A stretch of DNA of 64,000 bases, from assembly GCA_016748015.1 (NCBI GenBank), contig JAAOMT010000483.1, forward strand, positions 124,001-188,000, given 5' to 3'. Below, piece by piece: positions 12,701 to 23,339 of this stretch; positions within the stretch are counted from its first letter, which is position 1, and each line of letters starts with the position of its first letter. The position numbers and the translations under genes are program-made. The stretch comes from Geosiphon pyriformis. Its lineage: Eukaryota; Glomeromycota; Glomeromycetes; Archaeosporales; Geosiphonaceae. A model generated the notes under the pieces. It worked only from the letters and a program-made list of their open reading frames with translations. It searched no databases and had not been told where the DNA came from.

Positions 12701-14409
12701 AGAAATCATCGAAACCCAAGCTTCTCTCCAAGGCCCAGGGACCGACTTGCCAACCAAACAGAAATTCAAGAGCACCAAAAGCATATCCAAAACAGATTTG
12801 TCACAATGTTTCCATAATTCATTGGAGATACCAGAAAGACCAGCCACTTTTCCATCAGGAAGATCCTTGACAACAGCTGACAACTCATCAAAACTAATCA
12901 AACACATGACATTAGAGAAAGCACCATCAAACACGTAATCCAGAGGCCGATATTGATGAGCCCAATCCTCAGACAAGTCAGACACCACCTTACATTTTCT
13001 GGTCCATTCCTTCATAATTTTGTCCACCTTAAACTTAACCAAAACAGGCTCTAAAATCAACTCATATTCTACAACCAAATGATCCAAGACCACCTTGTGA
13101 AAAAGATGCTCCAAAACACTCCTAATGGTGTGATCTTTGTTCAACTCAAAACTCTCTATCCTCTTACCAATAGCCTGCTTGATCGAGGATTTCTCGGCGC
13201 GCTTGGATTCCACTAATTTGAATGAGCAGTATGATTTTCTTGCTTTGGCCAGCGCAGAACGAATAAGATCAAAATTAGAACCTGAAAGAAACAGAGACTT
13301 AACCATTGATGCACCAGGGAAGTCGAGTCTGTGCCACACCTCCAACAAAGAAGCAAAACCATCACTAGAAGCCAAACGCGAAGCCTTGACCAACTTAGAA
13401 ACCAGCAGCTCCAGCTTGTGAAACCTAGAAGAAGTCTTGGTAAACACGCCATCAAAATCTCTGAACCATTTTTTCTTAAATGTACCACCCGCTGAAAGAA
13501 CCATAATCTTGCGAACAATGTTCCACATAGTGTCCACATCTGAAAATCTTACTGCCACACCAAAAGCATCCGAGAACATAGAGACATTAGCAGCTGAGGC
13601 ATCCCTGAACTCCAACCACTTAGCTTTATTGGCACTTTTGACATCAAACTTCCAATGGTCTTATTCGCTTGCTTGTGAAGAGAATTCAAACATCTATCCA
13701 AGAGCCCGCCCAAACCCAAATCCACTAAAACAGCTTGATGGTCCATGTCAAAATGCTCACTGACATTCAAAACTTCACGACGCACTATTGTATTGACAAA
13801 ACTCGAGAAGACAAACATGTAATCAATTGTTTTCTTAACACCCCTAAAATTTTCCCAAGTAAGCATTTTTGCAGTCAGGCTACCAACTAAAGAATTGACC
13901 AGACCCAAATCAAAGCATCTTTTGAAACTTGCACTTTTATAAAAGCCGTCTTCATTAAAATTGCCACCGAGAATGATGAAAGAAGATTTATTGACAGCCT
14001 TCGCAATGAGAGAATTGATTTCACCAGCCTGAGAAAACCAAACCACCGAAGAAGCACCAGCATAAAGCCCCAAAATTGACACAGAAAGTTTACCCTTGAA
14101 AAGTAATTTAATGGAAAGGAGCCGACCAGGCACCTCAGAAACTTTGCATACATGATGAACCAAAGAAATGTCCATGATAACAGCAACACCTGCACCCAAG
14201 TGACCGGAGTCCAAACCAGAAAAGAACACTTGGACACCATCAAACTTGTCTGCAATTCACAGATGAACCTTACCTTTTAATTTCATTTCAGTAATGATAG
14301 AGACCAAATTGTTTATTTCCTTATGCCACCTAATAATGTTCTCTTGCTTAGCGGGATTGTTCATGCCCCTGACGTTGCACGTAGCAACTTTCCAGACTAA
14401 ACTGCTCAT
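9722..14409 (-). pseudogene. LINE B ORF2: endonuclease, reverse transcriptase, RNase H
   Basis: Start ATG at 14409-14407 overlaps the ORF1 stop. Endonuclease: CNVRGMNNP near the N-terminus, later GGNFNEDG and TIDYMFV (13549-14300). RT (11195-13615): motif A LWLVLQDMRKAYDSVGW, motif B LDQGEVFSPLLW, motif C GAFVDDTIWVGS intact. RNase H (10620-11125): YTNGS where YTDGS is expected, then TELQAIALALE, DSQTALDA and VKGHSGVSGNEHA. C-terminus: CLFCGN...SDHVFSC zinc finger, then the conserved tail ending DPVSVHIGV. Defects: one-base deletion near 13655 between endonuclease and RT, and stops at about 14265, 11195, 10736 and 10211, at least three of them TGG to TGA. About 1,560 codons if repaired, usual for such LINEs. 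Confidence 0.88.
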
Positions 14410-16186
14410 TGAGTGAGGGATAGAGACACCGAAAGTGCACCTATACTATCCACTTTGGCCGAAAGGCCCAGAACCATCTCCATTAGACACTTCATGCCGT
14501 CTTCCAGCTTAGACACCAAAGACACATCAAAAGACACCGCTCCCACGACATTCCCACCACTAGTGGACACACCTGAACCCTCACTCATCACTACATCCAC
14601 CCCTTGATCCTGTGATGAAGAGGTCACCAACAGCTAACATCTAGGGCTAGGCTGGGGAACCGTTAGCCTGAGTGCATCCAACCTCTTAGCCAGCTTACCA
14701 ACTTGCTCCACGAGACTGGTGAGACTGCGCTCAAGAGCAGCGAACCTATTGTTGACTTCCATCACAACCGGTTGGAATGGCTTCATCTCCGAAGAGGAGC
14801 CATTATTCACCACAACATTCTGACTAGAGAGGGGAGACGAAAAGCACCTACGAGCAACCTTTGCCCAAGAGAGACCAGACGGGCAACTCGAGCTGAGCAT
14901 TTGGCATAGATGGTTGCTAGCCTGCTTTTATCCGTATCCGAGAAAACTCTACGCAGCGAATTACCAGAAGATAATTTTCCACCAACTGCACAACCCAATG
15001 ACGTGTGACCCAATTTCTCACACTTGGTGCATTTAGCAGAAATGAGGCGAGACCAGCAGAGATTGGTGTTCCTAAATACTGGCATGGTTCCCACAGCAGC
15101 ATCCAATGATTCAGCAAAGTCGAAACAAACAACAGTGCACCTGGTCCGAGCATACGTAACAGAATGACAATCAATGACGCATGTTTTCCCATCCACAGAT
15201 CTAACAAAGTCTCAGATATCATGAGTGGTGGTCCCCGTCGGCAATGTGTAGAGCAGCGCCCTATGTTGGTCCCTTACATCCCATGCTTCCTTGTCTGAAT
15301 CAGCCCTAGCCACACATACAGCATTTTTCCCGATTAAGATGGACCACTCAGCTGTGACCAAATCAGCCTGATCTGATCGTTCGAATTCCACCATCGCCTT
15401 CTGCCACAGCCCGATTAACTGCATCTTGATTGCCTTAATAACTCCAAACTTGGATAGTGCAGCGCGCACAGCCTCAGCCGATGTTCCAATTGGAATTTCT
15501 TTTACGACCACAACCTGATCTGATCGCCCAGATGATCTCTTAAGATCGGTGTTTACCATGATATTTGCACCAGTAGCTTTTTCAGTGGCCTTTATTAGAC
15601 CCGATTCAGAAGTAAATGTCACTCTGATGATCCCTGAGAATTTTGAGAGGGTGGATGCCCTCCCAAAACCATTGATTCCAGAAAATAATTTCCTCACCAT
15701 CACAAGCTTTTCCTGAGAAGATTTGCTGGTCACTTTATTCAAGCCAATATCTAACACGAATGACTTCCTGACTAGAACATTAACCAAATTTTTCATAGAA
15801 GGAGGGAGCTCAAGAGGAGCATCCAAGAGAACACCATCATCATTACCATCTTTTGAGAAGTCAATCTTTCCCAATGGCTTGTCCAACGCCTTTTTGGTTT
15901 TAACCTTCGAACTCGTGGGCGTCTGATCATAATCCCCACCAGCCAGAGCTCCATCTTCACCATAATCAAAGCTGGTTTCCTCCACCAGACACTCCTTTTT
16001 CATATCAACACTTTCAGACTCAGTAGTGTTCCCAGTCTCTAAACACCATGAACAAACACCAAGAACTCCAGCAGCAACCCCTTCATTATCAACACCCTCT
16101 GTTAACGCACCTCCCTTCCTCTTTTTCCTTGATACAACTGCCTTAAAACCACTCTCAGAACCAGAAACTTTAGCAGTTTTTTTCAT
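14406..16186 (-). pseudogene. LINE B ORF1: nucleic-acid-binding Gag-like protein
   Basis: Acidic N-terminus, then a duplicated RRM-like region (SFVLDIGLNKV...; VVVVKEIPIGTSAEAVRAAL...; MQLIGLWQKAMVEFERS), a CCHC knuckle CTKCEKLGHTSLGC near 15020-14980, and a C-terminal coiled-coil-like segment (ALERSLTSLVEQVGKLAKRL, 14634-14900). Breaks: TGA at 15212 replacing Trp, a frameshift near 14890, and a stop near 14631. The frame remains open upstream of 16186 to about 16285, so the true start may lie further out. ORF1 proteins coat LINE RNA. The stop shares ATGA with the ORF2 start. Confidence 0.8.
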
Positions 16187-16260
16187 AACAGCAATAACAG
16201 AGCCAACAGTGGCTTCATAATTAAAGAACGGTTTTGATTTATCATACTGAATGGTAAAAA

Positions 16261-16990
16261 ACTTCTTTCGAAAAAACTTTTAACTCTTTTTTGGGAATTT
16301 TGGATGAAGGAGAGAAAAAAGTTTTTTTATAATAATTTTATAATAATAATTCACTTTTTTATAAAAAAATCTGGAATTTTGAATTTAAAACTAAAAATAT
16401 AAATAAAACCAAAAATAGTTTTTTTTAATATTATAATTAATTAAAAAAATTTTGGTTTAATTTAATAATATAGTTTTGGTTTTTTGTTAATTGTGTTTTT
16501 TGTATTTTAAATAAAATTTGATTATTTTTTCTTATAAAAACTTTTATTAAATTAATTTTTATTCAAAAACAAATAATAATAACAATACTTTTTTTATTTT
16601 AAATATTTTGTTTTTTGCTTTTTCAAATTTTCAAATATTTTATACACTTATATATACACTATAGTTTATGGTTTTATATGTAATAATGTGTATTGTTTAG
16701 CAAAATTATTGTTGTTATTAAGAAAATTTCCAAATTTATAATTTTACTGCTTTATAAGTTTTTTTTAAAAAAATTAATAATAAAAATTTGTGTTTAATAA
16801 ACTCAATTCTATTTACAAAAAGTAAATATTAATTAAATATTTACTATTCATTTTGTTTAATTTACACCCATATTCCAATTCTAAGCAAGTTGAAAAAAAT
16901 TTAAGAAATTAGAAATATTTCTTAGCTAGCATATTTCTGGACCAAGATCACATGACTAAATGATCATGAATAAGTAAAAGATCGAACTGA
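16261..16990. other. AT-rich spacer upstream of MPP10
   Basis: Mostly A/T with no coding signal. Base composition becomes more balanced from about 16860 towards the MPP10 promoter. Contains ATCACATGACT and TGATCATGA (about 16947-16970), which could be regulatory, but nothing firm. Confidence 0.4.
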
Positions 16991-16997
16991 TCCGTCT

Positions 16998-17010
16998 TGA
17001 CGTCACGTGA
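16998..17010. promoter_or_regulatory. Overlapping CRE and E-box palindromes upstream of MPP10
   Basis: TGACGTCACGTGA contains two perfect eight-base palindromes sharing three bases: TGACGTCA (bZIP/CREB-type site) and TCACGTGA (bHLH E-box, CACGTG core). It lies 72 bp before the MPP10 ATG, in AT-rich surroundings where such a GC-containing motif stands out. Binding proteins are inferred from motif families only. Confidence 0.5.
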
Positions 17011-17082
17011 AAATACCCTAGCAGATTAACAAAAAATTATACAACACTCCTATCGATATTTCCACTTTTGAATTTATAAGTA

Positions 17083-19879
17083 ATGGCGCTTGAATCAAAA
17101 CTTACAAAGTTACCAGAAAATTTTTTATCCTCTTTCGTTGAGAGTGTTATAGATAAGCCAGAAGCTTTCTTGTTGGCTAATCCTGAAATCCGCTCAAAGG
17201 CTTTGGAAACAACGAAAGTACTGTATGATAGAGGTATTGAAGATTCTTTTTTCATAAATAACATTTGAATTCCCTTTTTTTATAATATAATCTAATGAAA
17301 ATACTTGAACATGGCATCTTTAAGGCAAACACGACGATTTTCTTGAATTACAGGAAAATAATCCTCTAATGTTTCTACTACTTGATGGATTTGATAATGA
17401 ACAAATATGGCAACAGATCAACATGAAAAATCGGCCATTCCTAGACTTTATAGATAAAAAATTGAATTTGGCTTATAAATTAAACGATGAAGATATGGTT
17501 GATTGGAATTCTAAAGAAACTCTAACAATTAAAAAGAACAAGGAGGAAATTCTTGATGACAAAGAAGATATCTCTAGCAATTTTGAACAATTTGATGAAC
17601 AAAAAGAATTCAAGCAAACAGATCTCGATGAAAATAATGTATATATTGAAGAAGAGGTAAGCCGGAAATTTAGCAGTTCTTTAATTTAGTAGGGTAATTG
17701 GCTAATTTCGATTCAATTTAAGGAGAAAGACTCGGAAGAAATAGAAAAAAGCGGAAGTGACGAAGATACTCTAAATGAAGAGGATGAATATCCAGGGTTA
17801 ACCATGAATTCGGAATTAGATGATGAGTTTTTCAATTTGGTCGAATTTAATGAGGTCACTAAAGAAAATGGCGATATTTCAATTGACAATACTCAAGATG
17901 ATGAGGTTGATTATTTTGCAGGTTTGTTCACCACCACTATATATTATACAAACTTTCGATAATGTGATGCTAATCCGAAGGGAATTTTTAATTTGACATT
18001 CGGTGAACAGATTTGAATGAGGCAGATGATGACGAATCAAATGCTAATGGTGATAAATATTCATAATATTTCTCCAATTTGGGCTTGACTAATAGTAATG
18101 AAATAATTTTATAGATATAACGTACACAGAATTTTTTGATCCGCCTACGAAAAATCGCAAGGACAATCGCTCTCGAAATAAGTTATTTGGACATGAGGCG
18201 CCGGAGAAAAATGCCCTAATATTCAAGAAGAAAAATCAGGATAAAATCCAAGACTCCGAACAAGAAGGCTCTAAAATGAATTTGGCAAGAAACCTCATTG
18301 GGTTGTTTGACAGAAATGACGATGAGGAACAAAGCAAGTATGATTTATGGTTTAGCCCACTAAGATATATAAACCAGTCTAAATTTGCTATCTTTTTTTA
18401 GAAGACGTAGGAAAGTCTGCATATGAAAAACAACAAGGAAAAATAAAAAAGCAAATTGAGCAGCTTGAACTGGAAAATGTCAGCAAAAAAGATTGGACTC
18501 TTGTTGGAGAGGTATTTTGGAATAATCGAATGCTTTGTTATTCTGGTTGATCATTTATTAAGCTAAAATTGATTATTATAAGGCGTCTAGCAAAGATAGA
18601 CCTTTGAACAGTTTATTGGAAGAGCATCTAGAGTTCGATCACATTGTTAAGGTTTGTCGTTTTCCTCTATTTAGGCTAAATTCTTTTTACTAAACAGTGA
18701 TACAACGAAAAATAGCCTGTCCCTGTTATCACAGAAGACGTTACCGAAAAGCTGGAGAATTTGATTAAACGAAGGATATTAGATGTAAGACGGTTCTATT
18801 TTTGAACACACTGAAACTGAATACCCTCTTCGGTTGTTTTAATGCATAAAATTTTTAACACATGTTCAGGAAACATTTGATGATGTTGAGCGTAAACGCG
18901 ATCCAAATTTACGACCATTTATTCCTTCGAAATCAATCGAGCTTGAACACGAAAAATCTAAAAAATCCCTGGCGGAGATATATGAGGAGGAATATATTAG
19001 ACAAGTTGCTCCTGGTGTTTTACCTAACGAAAAAGACACTGCATTAAAGAAGGAACATCAAGAAATTGAAATGATGATCAAAGCATTGTGTCATAAATTA
19101 GATGCCTTGAGTAACTTCCATTATACGCCAAAACTGGTGATTTGGAATTTTAATTTTCATAATCTCATTTATTTAAGCTCTGAACCTTGAAAATAGACAT
19201 AAATTATTTTATTTATAGCCTAAAGCTGAAATCACAGTCATTCCGGATGTGTCTGCTATTACTATGGAAGAAGTTATCCCTCTAAATGTTAGCGATGCTG
19301 CTTTATTAGCACCAGAAGAAATTTATGAGAAGAAAGGTGATGTCAAGGTATATCTCATTTATTAGTTGTGCGTTTCCTGCTTAATAATAAAAGGAATTTG
19401 AAAGAGCATTTCTAAAATAAATTTATAAATTTATAAATTTATAAATTAGGGTGAAACCGAATTGGATTCTACTGAGAGGAAAAGAATAAGAGGTGCACAA
19501 AAACGTGCCAAGAAAAAGCAAAAGGCTATAAAAGAGCGCGAGCAGAAAGTTATTCAAAAGTTGCATTCAATTTCTATCTTTGGAAGTACCCTTCTGGTTT
19601 ATCCAACCAAAAATACTAGTAAAAAATAATTTTAATTTATTAGGATGAACCCGGGGCTTGGTAATAAACACGCAAAAAACAAAATGTTGGACGCTTTGAT
19701 TGGACAAAAGGCAAGCTGTTTAATAAGGTTTATTGTATGAACATCTTTTATTAAACCTCCATTTTTTTTTCATTTTTCAGAATGTTAACATAATTGATAA
19801 AGGTGGAAAAAAACGTTCTGATACCCAAAAAAAACCTGGCACTACCGTTCCTGTTAAAGCCACAAATCTCAAACTATAA
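17083..19879 (+). CDS. MPP10: U3 snoRNP protein MPP10 (13 exons)
   Basis: SSU-processome subunit needed for early 18S rRNA cleavages in the nucleolus. Exons: 17083-17233, 17325-17656, 17723-17921, 18011-18049, 18115-18333, 18402-18511, 18583-18651, 18716-18784, 18870-19136, 19219-19347, 19450-19559, 19644-19710, 19781-19879, giving 619 residues, the usual size. Hallmarks are long acidic stretches, the EFFDPPTKNR block at the start of exon 5, RPLNSLLEEHLEFDH in exon 7, ETFDDVERKRDPNLRPF in exon 9, LDALSNFHYTPKLPKAEI across exons 9-10, and a Lys-rich tail. Introns 5 (18334) and 12 (19711) need GC donors, GCAAGT and GCAAGC, to keep frame. First ATG after the promoter motif was chosen. Identification from family knowledge; I am confident. 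Confidence 0.93.
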
Positions 19880-20179
19880 TTTACTCTTGAGCGACAACAA
19901 TCTTTGTGATCTTGGTCAATTGCCCTTATGTGGTAATTTTTATTGTAAATTCTAGTTGATCTTTAATTTATGTATATCACTATATTAATGATTAATTCAT
20001 CGATTCTTTTTACAACACCTTCAATCACATTCCTCCAAAAATTCATACTCCCCTCCTACCCCCTTTAATTACTGCCGTTCTACTTTGCCAATAATAATAC
20101 ATATTAACAGGGACATAATATTACAGGTAATTTCGAAAATAATTACTATATAACTAAAAGAGTAAAATGGGAGAAAAAC

Positions 20180-21749
20180 TTAACAACCAGTCCAAGTGAT
20201 GTTTACGCGTCCTTGTGCCTCATCAGCAATTTTCTAGAGAAGAACCCGTGAGTTGAAAATTACCTGAAAAAGAATCCAGAGAAAAAAGATATACATACAT
20301 TAAAAGCCGTTGATGACATATCCACATCCCCATTCCGACAAACAGGACACTAATAAAGGGTTATTTTGGAAAAAATATCAGATCCAAAGATCAAGTAAAC
20401 GATCAATTTATAATCATCTTTTAGCCGATCTCACCTTGTCCATAATCTTTACTTTGACCGTCCCTTTCGGGCCAGTAACTCTAATACAAGCACCACAGAC
20501 TGGAGAATCAGCAGGATTCGAAAATGCTCCAAATTGTGGAGCGTTCTAAAAAAAGAAATGGTTATAAACGAGAATTTGAAGATCGTTTGAACAGTGCAAC
20601 TTGATTGTAAATACCAGAGCAGCAACCAATTCTTTATCGGTATTTAGGAAACCACAAGCTCCAGTTCCTACAGCTGGGTCTTGATTCCATACCCATATTT
20701 TTAATGTTTGAATAAGATAAAAATCAAAACTCCAGATCCCAAAAAAAAGGTAAAAACATACCATAATACGTCCCATGCCCAATGCCATTTAATAGAAGTC
20801 CAGATCGCCCAACGTCACTGCCACCATTAACTTCGGCTAAAGTATTATGAGAACTAAATTTTCCAATTGCGGCAAAAATAATAATCAAAATTATTCCGAT
20901 GATAAAAAATACTAATGCTACGTAAACTGCTTTTTTATATTGTCGCATACTAGGATGTCGAGTTTCTACCCAGGTATCGAACCGTGAAATAAAATTATAT
21001 TCGTGTCTTGGGGGTAAATTGGGCAATGGTTTATTTTGTCCTGCTGGGGAGATTGAAGATCGATGTCGATTTGTAAATGAAGGAATGGTTGGATTATCAT
21101 TAAAGATATTAATAAAAAGGGTTTTGGTTTTTTTAGTAGATTTATGACGTGATGGTAACGCGGGCGGTGGATTGCCACCATCTTCATGATTTTCAGTTCT
21201 AGAACATTCAAGCGACTCCATTTCTTTATTTTTTTCAGATTGGCTTTTTTTAAGACCGTTTTCACTTATTACTGGTGGTAACTCTCGATTTGTTGTCTTG
21301 TCCTTAAAATTGTTATCCGACTCTTTTCCACCATTATTATTAAAACTATCAGGAAAGATCGCAAAGTACATATCTTCCAAACCCGAAGTGATACTGGTGT
21401 TTTTATTATGTTGAGTTTTCTCTGAATCTACACTACTTGTAACACTATACGTCTGGCTATCAATTGAAACCTCATGGTTCACTGAACCTTTAAATTTTGA
21501 TTTCTTATGTATTTGTGAAAGTCTGAGTTTTCGTGGTGGAAGTGGCGGCTGTTCCGGTTCGTCAGTATTCATACTATCAAATCTAAAGTAGTCTAAATTT
21601 TGCATGGGTCTACGATTCGGAAGGGGAGGAAGTTTTATTCGTGTTTTGTTGGGTAAAGCCAGCTTGGCCCGAGCAATATCCCCTTGACCCGTAGAAACAT
21701 CCGTAAAATTTGAAGAGCTAGAGGAAGAACCAGAATGTTGAGAACTCAT
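20180..21749 (-). CDS. Membrane-anchored double-psi beta-barrel (expansin/RlpA-like) protein with Pro-rich cytosolic tail
   Basis: Exons 20762-21749, 20615-20679, 20435-20545, 20299-20349 and 20180-20233 give 422 residues. Residues 1-273 are Ser- and Pro-rich with SH3-ligand-like motifs PPLPPRK (68-74), PPPALPSRH (194-202) and PLPNLPPRH (241-249). A 23-residue transmembrane helix follows (274-296). From about 326 to the end is a double-psi beta-barrel: GHGTYYDPAVGTGACG, CGACIRVTGP, KVKIMDKCPVC, MSSTAFNKIADEAQGRVN. No N-terminal signal peptide, so a type II topology with the barrel outside is inferred. Such barrels bind or loosen wall polysaccharide in the family. Divergent from EAF6 over 335 bp. 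The exon 2 acceptor (ATCAAG) has a poor pyrimidine tract but is fixed by frame and homology. Confidence 0.85.
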
Positions 21750-22084
21750 TCTATTAGATAATGAAAGTATCTTAAGGGGATGATTGAAACGAGGTCTAAA
21801 AGGGTAAAAAAAAGAATGTTATTCAAAATTAGAATACAAGGAAATTTTAAATCCTTTCCATTGAGTTTTTGACTTTCAACTTTGGTGTTGATTTTTTATA
21901 AATTTTCATTTGTGGTATACTATTAAAATGAAGCACAATGCTTCCTACTACATCCCTACGCATCAACCAACAGATTTAGCAGGACAAAATTTTGATTAGC
22001 AGATAACAGATAACCCATCAGGTCGTTGTCATACTATTACCATAAATTATAGTGTTTGCCTCTCAACCAACCTTTTCCGTTCTA
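21750..22084. promoter_or_regulatory. Shared divergent promoter of the barrel gene and EAF6
   Basis: 335 bp between the two start codons, less AT-rich than the repeat islands. No TATA or named operator is convincing; it must hold both promoters by position. Confidence 0.4.
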
Positions 22085-22872
22085 ATGACTGAAACCTCTC
22101 AAATTGAAGAGCCTCTGGCACTACAAAATGAGCTGGCTGTAAAAAGCGTATCTAAAAGTTTGATTATAGTGAAAATTAGCTTATACTTGATTAGAAGATT
22201 GACGTTGAACTTTTTATTATTTATTAGGAGTCCTGCAAGACATATTTCCATGTCATTCAAGAAAAACTGAACAATATACTTCAGGCAAAAAAAAAAATAG
22301 ACGCGAATATAGTATGTGCAAAGATTTTTTGATTCAAGGAACTTTAACTTTTAAAATTTTGCCCATATAAAACCTCTTTGCTTCTCACAACGTTAGGCTG
22401 AAATTGAATATGCCATTTACAATTTTGAAGGGTCTTACTTGGAAGAGACACAAAATGGAAGGGGAAACTTGATTCGGGGTTTTGGGAAATATCCTAAGAG
22501 CGCACTGGATAAAAAGGACCCAAAAAAGTTTGAAATAAGGGAAGAAGACAGAATCTTTTCCCGATCCTCGTAAGTCTTGAATTTCATTATCTGTTAACAC
22601 TGATTATAGATTATACATCGTTAATGTCATTAAATTTCGACAATTTAGTATCTCATATGGGCAGGTAAAATCATAATTTTCATGGTGTAGCCGTTTTTTT
22701 CTTGTAAATTAACATATAAATTCTATAGTCAGTAGAAATGAAGAAAGCTCAAGGACCATTGTTACAAACCATTCCCGATATTCAAGGTAACACCATAAAG
22801 CCGAATTCGCGTAAAAGAAAGAAAAGAAAAAATCAATGGGAAGGGGAAAAACGAAGAAGATTTAAAATTTAA
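22085..22872 (+). CDS. EAF6: EAF6/MEAF6 histone acetyltransferase subunit (5 exons)
   Basis: Small subunit of NuA4/MOZ-type histone acetyltransferase complexes in the nucleus. Exons 22085-22147, 22228-22311, 22397-22569, 22649-22664 and 22729-22872 give 159 residues. An N-terminal helix (about 20-50) leads into the family signature AIYNFEGSYLEETQ, then GNLIRGFGKYP and a Lys/Arg-rich basic C-terminus (PNSRKRKKRKNQ), as in animal MEAF6. Exon 4 is only 16 nt (codes SISYG with its flanks). The exon 1 donor GTATCT was preferred to an in-frame GTAAAA nine bases earlier; that choice is uncertain. The stop at 22870-22872 fits the usual family length. Confidence 0.85.
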
Positions 22873-22916
22873 AGAGGAATTCATTCAAAAATCAAGTTTG
22901 GCGAATAAAAGTTAAT

Positions 22917-23326
22917 TTGTGCCCAGGGCTTACAAAGATTACAACAGCGGGTGAACCAATGCAACGATTCTTGGGTTACACAAGTGATGATAACATGTCT
23001 AAAGAAGCAGAACAAAAGACTGACTTGGAAGATGAATTAATTGAGCCAAACGAGAGATCAAATAATCCTGCAGAGGAAGCAACTGTTTCCACAAAGAAAA
23101 ACATATTCATAAATCAATCACTGCTCCAAAAAAAACAGCCCAACAGAAAGAAAAACACCTTCAAAAATATTGTATCGAGTAAGAAAGGCTTGCAAAAGAT
23201 CTTGCAAGGTTCATGTTGAATCAACCTGAGATGAAGCAAAGTCTTCGGGAAAATCGAGAGAAAATTACAAAAGCAACTGAAAAACCAAGAGGTTACATTC
23301 CTCAAAGAAGCCGAGAAATATCACCC
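22917..23326 (+). pseudogene. Unidentified coding remnant or unresolved gene downstream of EAF6
   Basis: An open frame at 22917-23219 has gene-like acidic composition (KTDLEDELIEPNERSNNP). A second frame (about 23050-23326) carries HKSITAPKKTAQQKEKHLQ, is stopped by one in-frame TAA at about 23178, then continues ERLAKDLARFMLNQPEMKQ and ends PRGYIPQRSREISP. The two halves cannot be joined without a frameshift or an unseen intron. It could be a decayed gene, or an alternative 3' exon of EAF6 using the GTAACA donor at about 22785 and the CAG before 22928. I do not recognise the family. Confidence 0.4.
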
Positions 23327-23339
23327 TGAGCCAGAGCAT

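Larger units (their letters stand above)
9606..16260 (-). mobile_element. LINE B, nearly full-length non-LTR retrotransposon
   Basis: Minus-strand two-ORF LINE: 5' end near 16250, ORF1 (to 14406), ORF2 (14409-9722), 3' UTR and A/T-rich tail at about 9606. ORF2 has apurinic-type endonuclease, RT, RNase H and a C-terminal CCHC module. It is broken by a handful of stops, mostly TGG to TGA, and by about one frameshift in each ORF. It resembles by memory the abundant LINE polyproteins of Rhizophagus. Its 3' tail faces the AT-rich island. Confidence 0.9.

Noticed and set aside
17234-17268. MPP10 exon 1 extended to the stop at 17268 (61-codon ORF)
   Set aside because: A GT-AG intron 17234-17324 restores a longer frame with the conserved FDNEQIWQQI block, so the stop is intronic.
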